Origin: CAZUPF01 sp964622035
GTDB lineage: Bacteria > Patescibacteriota > WWE3 > JAUXAW01 > JAYEID01
Reading direction: 5' to 3'
Length of the DNA stretch: 15,727 nt
Assembly: GCA_964622035.1 (NCBI GenBank)
Contig: CAZUPF010000012.1
Coordinates: 1 to 15,727 of the forward strand
Positions 6,947-12,064 of the stretch are shown here, one piece after another. Each line of letters starts with the position of its first letter. Within the stretch, counting starts at the first letter, position 1. The notes beneath the pieces are model-generated. The model did no database searches, was not told where the DNA came from, and saw nothing but the letters and a program-made list of their open reading frames with translations. A program made the position numbers and the translations under genes.

Positions 6947-7020
6947 GTGCCGGTGGAGGGACTCGAACCCCCAATCTTGTCCTTAGGAAGGACCTGCTCT
7001 ATCCATTAAGCTACACCGGC
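6945..7020 (-). tRNA. tRNA-Arg(CCT), CCA encoded
   Basis: A complete cloverleaf read from 7020 leftwards. Acceptor GCCGGTG pairs with CACCGGC, the D-arm is GCTT/GAGC with loop AATGGATA, and the anticodon arm is GGTCC/GGACA (outer pair G-A mismatched) around TTCCTAA, giving anticodon CCT at 6987-6985 (reads AGG). The T-arm has loop TTCGAGT, the discriminator is A, and CCA is encoded. It is the first gene after the promoter at 7049-7077, with a 5' leader of about 22 bases. Confidence 0.95.
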
Positions 7021-7048
7021 AGCAACGCTATCCGCCTCGCCACTCATA

Positions 7049-7077
7049 ATTATACTCTCATATTGTGGTAGAATCAA
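7049..7077 (-). promoter_or_regulatory. Promoter for tRNA-Arg/tRNA-Pro/GIY-YIG
   Basis: On the minus strand: TTGATT (7077-7072), a 17-base spacer, then a perfect TATAAT (7054-7049). Predicted start is near 7042, 22 bases before the tRNA. The -35 overlaps the -10 of the divergent sortase promoter. Confidence 0.75.
7066..7074 (+). promoter_or_regulatory. Extended -10 promoter of the sortase gene
   Basis: TGG-TAGAAT ends eight bases before ATG 7083, so transcription should begin at or within about two bases of the start codon. This suggests a leaderless mRNA. No clear -35. The same nine bases occur at 917-925. Confidence 0.6.
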
Positions 7078-7082
7078 CGCCA

Positions 7083-7745
7083 ATGAGGGTCTCTGTTAAA
7101 TTCGCTACCCAGGTAGTGGCCAATAGCTTGATTTTCGGGGGGGTGTTGCTGTTATCCTTAACTCTCTGGCCAGTGGTCTCCTCAGAGTTCTCGTATTGGT
7201 GGGGGACCCAGGGGTGGGGGAAGGGGACTATCGGGGAGTCGGCCACGCCGGGAAGTCTTTTTGGCGGTTTGGCTAGTGCGCCATCGCCGCTCCGAGTTGA
7301 GCCGAAGTCCCAGGATTTTGGGCTGGTTATTGAGAAGATTGGTGTTAACGCCCCAGTGGTTGAGGATGTTTCGGTGACAGATCCTCAGGTCTATACCGAG
7401 GCCTTGCGTCATGGCGTAGCCCATGCTCGGGGGACAGCCACACCCGGCGAAGTAGGCAATATCTACCTTTTCGCTCATTCCTCGCTTAATTTCTGGCAGT
7501 TGGGGGAGTACGCGACTGTTTTTAACCTCCTACGAAAACTTGAGGGGGGGGACAGGGTGGTTTTATTTTATGAGGGGGAGCGTTTTGACTTTATTGTGGA
7601 GTCCAAAAATATAGTTTCAAGATTTGACTTGGCACCCCTCCTCGCGGAAACAAAGAGGCAATTGCTGACCTTGCAGACATGCCACCCACCAGGGACAACC
7701 CTCAATCGGTTAGTAGTTACTGCCTCGCGGCAGGGCGGCAAGTGA
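7083..7745 (+). CDS. Sortase (class D/E-like transpeptidase)
   Basis: A membrane-anchored cysteine transpeptidase of 220 residues that in the family joins surface proteins to the envelope. One N-terminal helix (about 8-33) and a linker precede the sortase barrel. Catalytic residues are visible: His132 in IYLFAHSS, Cys200 in LTLQTC and Arg209 in TTLNRLVV. The TLxTC context and N-terminal anchor resemble class D or E; the exact class is not certain. GTG 7065 is in frame upstream, but it would lie before the -10 box, so ATG 7083 is preferred. No pilin or other obvious LPxTG-type substrate is in the window. The gene converges on the PEGA protein gene with only four bases between the stops. Confidence 0.9.
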   Translation: MRVSVKFATQVVANSLIFGGVLLLSLTLWPVVSSEFSYWWGTQGWGKGTIGESATPGSLFGGLASAPSPLRVEPKSQDFGLVIEKIGVNAPVVEDVSVTDPQVYTEALRHGVAHARGTATPGEVGNIYLFAHSSLNFWQLGEYATVFNLLRKLEGGDRVVLFYEGERFDFIVESKNIVSRFDLAPLLAETKRQLLTLQTCHPPGTTLNRLVVTASRQGGK

Positions 7746-7749
7746 GCGG

Positions 7750-8877
7750 TTATTGTTGCAGGCTAATGGCGTAGAGTTCTGGCGCCCCAGCTTGTTTGAA
7801 GGAGGCCAGAATGATCAGGTTTTTACCGTCTGGGGTTGGGGCAACATAGGGTAGCGCCGTCTTGCCGCTGTAGACTTCCTTCTTGTTTTTCCCGTCGATC
7901 TCGATCAGGCTAATTGTTCCCTGCTCTTGAATAATCAGGTGGTCACTGGTCGCATGCCACGAGACCACCACCTTACTATCCGCCTTTACCCTCAGGGATG
8001 TGTACTGAGCCTGTTTTCCAGTTCCAATGGGAGTCCGGCCGTTATACACGCGGTATTCTTCGTAATCACCGCTTGTAGTGGTGTAGAGAAACCTCTTCCT
8101 GTCCGGGGACCAAAGAGTAGTGGGTAGTAGTGCCGTTTCTTTAAGTTCTTCTGGGAGAGTGATGCTTCTTGCCCACTTAGCCTTCTGGTCTAGTAGTTCT
8201 TCGTCCCATGTGGTGAGGATTGGTTGGGCCGATGATGTTGTTTGCGGGGTGGCCCCGTTGCCCAATTTTAGAAGAATATAGCCTCGTTTATTTAGGGTTG
8301 CAAGAAGGGCATCTTCTTTCGGTGGCCAGTGGAGGTTCTCTGCGAGGGAGAACGCGTATTTTTCTGTGTCCTCGGCTATGGGGCGGGGATTCTCTTGGAC
8401 TAAACCTAAGATGGGGGGCGGTGAAAGATTCAGGATCCAAAGTCCAGGGGAGACCCCTCCTCGCGTGGTATAGGCAATACGGCGGTTGCTTGGGGACGGC
8501 ACCATTAAGCTGATTCCCGTGTGGGTGAGGGGTGTTAGTTGGGGCGATTTGGGAATTAGTAGCGCGCTTACCTCCGTAACCAGCTCGGGAAGCACGGGGA
8601 CGTCTTTTTCCCACGCCGAGAAACCCTCCTTTTCGATTTTTAGATGGTAGTCTCGAGGGGGGAGGGGGATTGTGGCCGCGGTGGCTTCGATTAGCTCCCC
8701 ATCGAGGAAAATTTTAGCCTCGTCAGGGACCGATTCGACGAGCAGCATTCCCGTTTTTTGGACCTTTTTTTGGGAAAGGTTGATTTTGTAACCTCGAGCA
8801 ACAAAGATAGTTAGGACTGTGGCCAGAGCTAAGCCCGCCCCAATAGAAAAAAATATAGTAGTTTGCCTTTTAACCAT
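7750..8877 (-). CDS. Membrane-anchored PEGA-domain protein with beta-propeller-like region
   Basis: A 375-residue protein of unknown exact role. A lysine/arginine-rich start and one helix (about 8-26) anchor it with the rest outside. A PEGA domain follows (about 44-108: LLVESVPDEAKIFLDGELI, then IPLPPRDYHLKIEKEGF). The remaining 260 residues contain repeated strand patterns such as SPSNRRIAYTT, WSPDRKRFLYTT and TPDGKNLIIL, like TolB/WD40-type blades. PEGA domains are common on surface proteins and bind or contact envelope polymers by inference. The ATG lies seven bases beyond a strong -10 box, so the message is probably leaderless. Its coding strand is less G-rich than its neighbours because it lies on the opposite strand. 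No enzyme motif seen. Confidence 0.85.
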   Translation of the reverse strand: MVKRQTTIFFSIGAGLALATVLTIFVARGYKINLSQKKVQKTGMLLVESVPDEAKIFLDGELIEATAATIPLPPRDYHLKIEKEGFSAWEKDVPVLPELVTEVSALLIPKSPQLTPLTHTGISLMVPSPSNRRIAYTTRGGVSPGLWILNLSPPPILGLVQENPRPIAEDTEKYAFSLAENLHWPPKEDALLATLNKRGYILLKLGNGATPQTTSSAQPILTTWDEELLDQKAKWARSITLPEELKETALLPTTLWSPDRKRFLYTTTSGDYEEYRVYNGRTPIGTGKQAQYTSLRVKADSKVVVSWHATSDHLIIQEQGTISLIEIDGKNKKEVYSGKTALPYVAPTPDGKNLIILASFKQAGAPELYAISLQQ

Positions 8878-8883
8878 AGGTTT

Positions 8884-8912
8884 ATTTTAGCAATTTACGG
8901 TTCTTTCTTCAA
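8884..8912 (-). promoter_or_regulatory. Promoter of the PEGA gene, leaderless geometry
   Basis: On the minus strand: TTGAAG (8912-8907), a 17-base spacer, then TAAAAT (8889-8884). Only six bases (AAACCT) separate the -10 from ATG, so the A of ATG sits at the usual +1 position. There is no room for a Shine-Dalgarno. Confidence 0.75.
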
Positions 8913-8923
8913 CTGCGGTGTGT

Positions 8924-8929
8924 TAGACT
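8924..8929 (+). promoter_or_regulatory. Probable -10 box of the mreB operon
   Basis: TAGACT preceded by TGTGT lies 10 bases before ATG 8940. The -35 region (TTCTTT, 8901-8906) is weak and overlaps the divergent PEGA promoter. The predicted leader is three to five bases. Confidence 0.45.
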
Positions 8930-8939
8930 TGTGAGGCTG

Positions 8940-9947
8940 ATGTTTTCCAAGAAGATTGCTATTGATCTAGGAACAGCCAACTCGCTCGTTTACGAGGTTG
9001 GTAGGGGGATAGTCCTCAACGAGCCTACTGTAGTTGCGGTTACCGTAGACGGGGGTAAAGTAGTTGCGGTGGGGGATTCAGCCAAGGAGATGTTAGGGCG
9101 GACTCCTGCGGATATTAAGGCGAGCTGCCCCATGCGGGATGGCGTTATTGCTGACTATGCGGTGACGGAAGCCCTGCTAAAATATTTTATCGACGAGGTA
9201 TGTGGGTCGTCGCGACTGGTGCGTCCAGAGGTGATGGTCTCTGTCCCTGCTGGTGTCACTTCGGTGGAGTCGCGGGCGGTTCTTGATGCCACTGTAGCTG
9301 CGGGCGCTCGGTATGCCTACCTCATTCCAGAACCGCTGGCGGCGGCTATTGGGGCTGGGATTCCAATCTCGGCACCCTTTGGAAATATGATTGTTAATTT
9401 GGGGGGTGGGGCGACAGAAGTAGCGGTTATTTCCTTGGGTGGGATCGTTGTTCAGGGCAGTGTGCGGGTGGCAGGGAACAGGATTGATGGGGCGATTGCA
9501 GAACATCTCCGGCGGGAACACAGTATAACTGTGGGGGATCAGACGGCGGAGGCGGTTAAGATCGAGCTAGGCTCAGCGATTCCTCTGGAGGAGGAGATAC
9601 GGAAGGAGGTCAAGGGTCGGGATAGTGTATCTGGGCTACCTAAGGTGGTGGAGATCGGCTCTCACGAGGTTACTGACGCTATCGGGAGGCCACTCTCTGA
9701 GATAGTCTCTACCATCCGCGTGGTTTTGGAGAGAACCCCTCCCGAACTGGCGAGTGATGTGATTGACCGGGGAATGGTTCTCTCTGGGGGTACATCTCTT
9801 CTGCGGAACTTGAGTAAGTTGCTTACTCAGAAGACGGGAGTGCCAGTGCATACTGCGGACGACCCCCTCCTTTGCGTTATCCGGGGTTGTGGTGAGATAA
9901 TCAAGAACCTTGATGTCTTTAAGAAAAACTTGATTGCTCGGCGGTAG
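8940..9947 (+). CDS. mreB: MreB, actin-like cell-shape protein
   Basis: An actin-fold ATPase of 335 residues that polymerises under the membrane and directs wall synthesis in rod-shaped bacteria. Family marks are phosphate-1 loop IAIDLGTANSLVY, VSVPAGVTSVESRAV, EPLAAAIGAG, phosphate-2 loop VNLGGGATEVAVISLGGIVV and adenosine motif GMVLSGGTSLLRNL. Phosphate-2 normally reads VDIGGGTTE; here the aspartate is Asn153 and the next threonine is alanine, an unusual change at a metal and catalytic position. ATG 8940 is preferred to GTG 8931, which lies too close to the -10 box. mreC, mreD and rodA are not adjacent; two glycosyltransferases follow. Family certain; nucleotide hydrolysis open. Confidence 0.94.
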   Translation: MFSKKIAIDLGTANSLVYEVGRGIVLNEPTVVAVTVDGGKVVAVGDSAKEMLGRTPADIKASCPMRDGVIADYAVTEALLKYFIDEVCGSSRLVRPEVMVSVPAGVTSVESRAVLDATVAAGARYAYLIPEPLAAAIGAGIPISAPFGNMIVNLGGGATEVAVISLGGIVVQGSVRVAGNRIDGAIAEHLRREHSITVGDQTAEAVKIELGSAIPLEEEIRKEVKGRDSVSGLPKVVEIGSHEVTDAIGRPLSEIVSTIRVVLERTPPELASDVIDRGMVLSGGTSLLRNLSKLLTQKTGVPVHTADDPLLCVIRGCGEIIKNLDVFKKNLIARR

Positions 9948-9951
9948 TCTG

Positions 9952-9958
9952 AAGGTGG
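9952..9958 (+). promoter_or_regulatory. Shine-Dalgarno of the GT4 gene
   Basis: AAGGTGG lies four bases before ATG 9963. It shows that genes inside operons here use Shine-Dalgarno initiation, unlike the first genes (sortase, PEGA, glgA), which lack it. It also decides for ATG 9963 over TTG 9960. Confidence 0.6.
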
Positions 9959-9962
9959 TTTG

Positions 9963-11093
9963 ATGAGAATCGGTTTTGATGCTAGTCGTATTACAACTCC
10001 TCAGCGTACGGGGACTGAGAATTACTCTTTCTACTTAGCTCGGGCTTTGGCAGAAGTGGATAAAAGTAATGAGTATATCCTCTATTTTAGGGATCGGCTG
10101 GGTAGTGAGAGTTTTGCGGAGATCAGCTTGGGCAACCCCGCGTTTAGGCCCCGGGCGCTTCCCTGGCCGCGCCTTTGGACTCAGGGTAGGCTGGCTTGGG
10201 AGTGTCTCCAACACCCCCCGGACATCCTTTTCATTCCGGCCCACACCGTTCCGGTCATCAGGCGCCCCTCCTTGCGGACAGTGGTTACCATCCACGACTT
10301 GGGATTTGAGTACCTTCCCGAGTACCACCAGTTTCCCCAGAAGCTCTACCTCGATAAAATGACAAAATACGCCGCCCGTTGTGCGAGTCGTCTGATCGCG
10401 GTTTCTAAGGCGACGAAGGCCGACCTGATTAGGCAGTTTAATGTTCCGGAACGCAAGATTACTGTTGTTTATGAGGGGGTAGATAGGGAAAAGTTCAACA
10501 TTAAAAATTCAAAAGCCAAAATTGACCAGGTTAGGAGGAAATATAATATCCGTGATAGGTATGTTCTCTTTGTGGGCACGGTCCAGCCCCGTAAAAACCT
10601 CCGGCGGTTAATCGAGGCTTTTTCTAGGATTGCGGATCGGACACTTGGGCTAGTTATTGCTGGTCGGCCAGGGTGGATGTTTGATGATATCTACTCCGCC
10701 CCTCGTGATTTCGGGGTGGCGGATCGCGTCCTTTTTCTGGGCCATGTTCCGGAGAGAGACCTCCCCCCTCTTTACGGGGGAGCGGTTTGCCTCTGCCTGC
10801 CAAGTCTTTATGAGGGTTTTGGGTTGCCGATTCTGGAGGCGATGGCCTCCGGAGTTCCGGTGGTTACCGCAAACGTGTCCAGTCTTCCCGAGGTTGGTGG
10901 GGAGGCTGCGGTCTATGTTGATCCTTATGATGTTGGTAGTATTGCTTGTGGTTTGGGGGAAATTCTCGGGAGCTACGGCACCCCGCTCTATGAGGGGTGG
11001 GTGCGTAGAGGTTTTGACCAGGTAGCGAAATTTACTTGGGAGAGGTGTGCCCGGGAGACATTACAGGTGTTTAATGCCGTGGCGGGTACATAA
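9963..11093 (+). CDS. GT4-family glycosyltransferase
   Basis: A GT-B fold retaining glycosyltransferase of 376 residues. The N-terminal half begins MRIGFDASRITTPQRTGTENY, with IHDLGFEYLPEYHQFP and RLIAVSKATKADLI in mid-protein. The C-terminal donor domain has LFVGTVQPRKNLRRLIEAF and the EGFGLPILEAMASGVPVV stretch with the paired glutamates (E-x7-E) of GT4. Such enzymes transfer a sugar from a nucleotide donor to a lipid or growing glycan at the inner membrane face; substrates cannot be told. A lysine-rich linker (NIKNSKAKIDQ) between the halves is encoded by an A/T-rich insert unlike its surroundings. mreB ends 15 bases upstream, and wecG overlaps the stop by one base (TAATG). Confidence 0.93.
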   Translation: MRIGFDASRITTPQRTGTENYSFYLARALAEVDKSNEYILYFRDRLGSESFAEISLGNPAFRPRALPWPRLWTQGRLAWECLQHPPDILFIPAHTVPVIRRPSLRTVVTIHDLGFEYLPEYHQFPQKLYLDKMTKYAARCASRLIAVSKATKADLIRQFNVPERKITVVYEGVDREKFNIKNSKAKIDQVRRKYNIRDRYVLFVGTVQPRKNLRRLIEAFSRIADRTLGLVIAGRPGWMFDDIYSAPRDFGVADRVLFLGHVPERDLPPLYGGAVCLCLPSLYEGFGLPILEAMASGVPVVTANVSSLPEVGGEAAVYVDPYDVGSIACGLGEILGSYGTPLYEGWVRRGFDQVAKFTWERCARETLQVFNAVAGT

Positions 11094-11851
11094 TGGAGAT
11101 TTTGGGGGTTCAAATTGGCCGGGTAACCGCAGACGAAGCTACCTCTTTGGTGGTGGGAATGGTAGGCGATGGCCGGCGGCACTACATCGTTACGCCTAAT
11201 CCCGAGTTCCTCGTTCTGGCGCATCGGGATCGGGAGTTTAAAAAGGTTTTGAACGGGGCCGATTTGGCCGTACCTGACGGGGTTGGCCTTTCTTGGGCCT
11301 CGCTTTTTTTGGATGGGCGGTGGGTGAGCAGGATTACGGGGGTGGGGTTCTTGCTGGGGTTGTGCGCACAAGCTAAAGCGCGCCGCTGGAAGGTTTTCCT
11401 CCTCGGTGCGGCTCCGGGTGTAGCAGAGAAGACCGCCGAAGTGCTAGTGAACAGATACCCTGGTTTGCAGATAGTGGGGACCTACTGTGGGGAGGGCTCT
11501 CCGGTGTTTGATCAGCAGACGCGGGAAGCTATTAAGGAGCGGGTCGCCGGTGCCCACATTGACTTGTTGTTTGTGGCCTACGGCCACGGTAAGCAGGAGC
11601 GGTGGATTGCGCGGAACTTATCCCATCTTCCGGTTTCCGTTGCCGTAGGGGTTGGGGGGGCTTTTGATTTTATCTCGGGCCGAGTGCGGCGGGCTCCTCG
11701 GTGGTGGCGGTGGCTGGGTCTAGAGTGGCTCTGGCGTTTTTTTGCCGAGCCGTGGAGAGCGGGGAGAGTCTTTAACGCCGTAGTGGTTTTTCCGCTGCTG
11801 GTACTTAGAGAGCGGCTGGTCCGCTGGTTAAATAAAAAACCCCGGAAGTGA
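11093..11851 (+). CDS. wecG: WecG/TagA/CpsF-family glycosyltransferase (GT26)
   Basis: A 252-residue GT26 enzyme. In the family these add N-acetylmannosamine or a related sugar to a lipid-linked sugar on the cytoplasmic membrane face (wall teichoic acid, enterobacterial common antigen or capsule). Motifs in order: TPNPEF (34-39), PDGVGLSWA with the candidate catalytic Asp62, VFLLGAAPGVAE, YGHGKQERW (163-171; usual form FGxPKQE), and GVGGAFDFISGRVRRAPRWW followed by LEWLWRFFAEPWR. The C-terminus is basic and hydrophobic, as expected for membrane association. The start overlaps the GT4 stop by one base, indicating coupling. Its last codons, with an A6 run, also form the end of the minus-strand RNA hairpin. 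The actual sugar and polymer are unknown; the symbol names the family. Confidence 0.9.
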   Translation: MEILGVQIGRVTADEATSLVVGMVGDGRRHYIVTPNPEFLVLAHRDREFKKVLNGADLAVPDGVGLSWASLFLDGRWVSRITGVGFLLGLCAQAKARRWKVFLLGAAPGVAEKTAEVLVNRYPGLQIVGTYCGEGSPVFDQQTREAIKERVAGAHIDLLFVAYGHGKQERWIARNLSHLPVSVAVGVGGAFDFISGRVRRAPRWWRWLGLEWLWRFFAEPWRAGRVFNAVVVFPLLVLRERLVRWLNKKPRK

Positions 11852-11887
11852 TTCCGAGCTTCTCTGCTTCGAAACCACCACCGGGGT
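11834..11887 (-). terminator. Hairpin plus T6 ending the minus-strand RNA
   Basis: Outer stem 11881-11887 with 11839-11845, inner stem 11870-11878 with 11848-11856, and a possible 3-bp tip. On the minus strand it is followed by TTTTTTATTT. The A-run lies inside the last lysine codons of wecG. On the plus strand no T-run follows. Confidence 0.7.
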
Positions 11888-11903
11888 GGGTTTACCTTGC
11901 GCG

Positions 11904-11952
11904 TCTGCCCCCTTTATTTTTAGTTATGAATCTGGGGAGATATTTTTATTTT
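11904..11952 (+). terminator. Possible terminator of the mreB-GT4-wecG operon
   Basis: TCT(G)CCCC at 11904-11911 can pair with GGGGAGA at 11934-11940, followed by TATTTTTATTTT. The loop is about 22 bases and one G is bulged, so the stem is only moderately strong. Confidence 0.4.
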
Positions 11953-11997
11953 AAAGTGCTCCTGTGCGCCTGCCTCCGATAGCTTTGCCGTGACCTC

Positions 11998-12025
11998 ATT
12001 GTAGCCCAGCAGGTATGTTTGTCAA
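11998..12025 (-). promoter_or_regulatory. Promoter of the minus-strand RNA
   Basis: On the minus strand: perfect TTGACA (12025-12020), a 16-base spacer, then TACAAT (12003-11998). Predicted start is near 11991. The -35 shares five bases with the glgA -35 on the other strand, so the two promoters probably compete for polymerase. Confidence 0.7.
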
Positions 12026-12047
12026 GGAGTTGGCTTTAGGGTACAAT
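12019..12047 (+). promoter_or_regulatory. Promoter of the glgA operon
   Basis: TTGTCA (12019-12024), a 17-base spacer, then TACAAT (12042-12047). Predicted start is near 12054, about 11 bases before ATG 12065, with no Shine-Dalgarno between. The -35 overlaps that of the minus-strand RNA promoter. Confidence 0.7.
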
Positions 12048-12064
12048 GGACCATACATCCTCTT

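Larger units (their letters stand above)
11834..11991 (-). ncRNA. Predicted orphan structured RNA, about 158 nt
   Basis: A strong minus-strand promoter (11998-12025) points into the wecG-glgA gap, and a long hairpin with a T6 tail closes it at 11834-11887. No open frame of note lies between. The hairpin has arms of 7 bp (ACCCCGG/CCGGGGT) and then 9 bp (GTGGTTTCG/CGGAATCAC) with a small internal loop. Two of the nine pairs are G-U on the minus strand but A-C mismatches on the plus strand, so the fold favours minus-strand transcription. Two similar 15-mers occur in the body: GGAGGCAGGCGCACA (start near 11979) and GGGGGCAGACGCGCA (start near 11912). The 3' end is antisense to the last 18 bases of wecG. 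I recognise no family; it does not match tmRNA, SRP RNA or RNase P RNA. Confidence 0.5.

Noticed and set aside
11834..11991. Cyclic-di-GMP riboswitch
   Set aside because: ACGCGCAAGGTAAACC looks like part of the GEMM-I motif, but the matching second half (GACGCAAAGC in the right order) and the GNRA-capped helix are missing, and no gene lies downstream on that strand.
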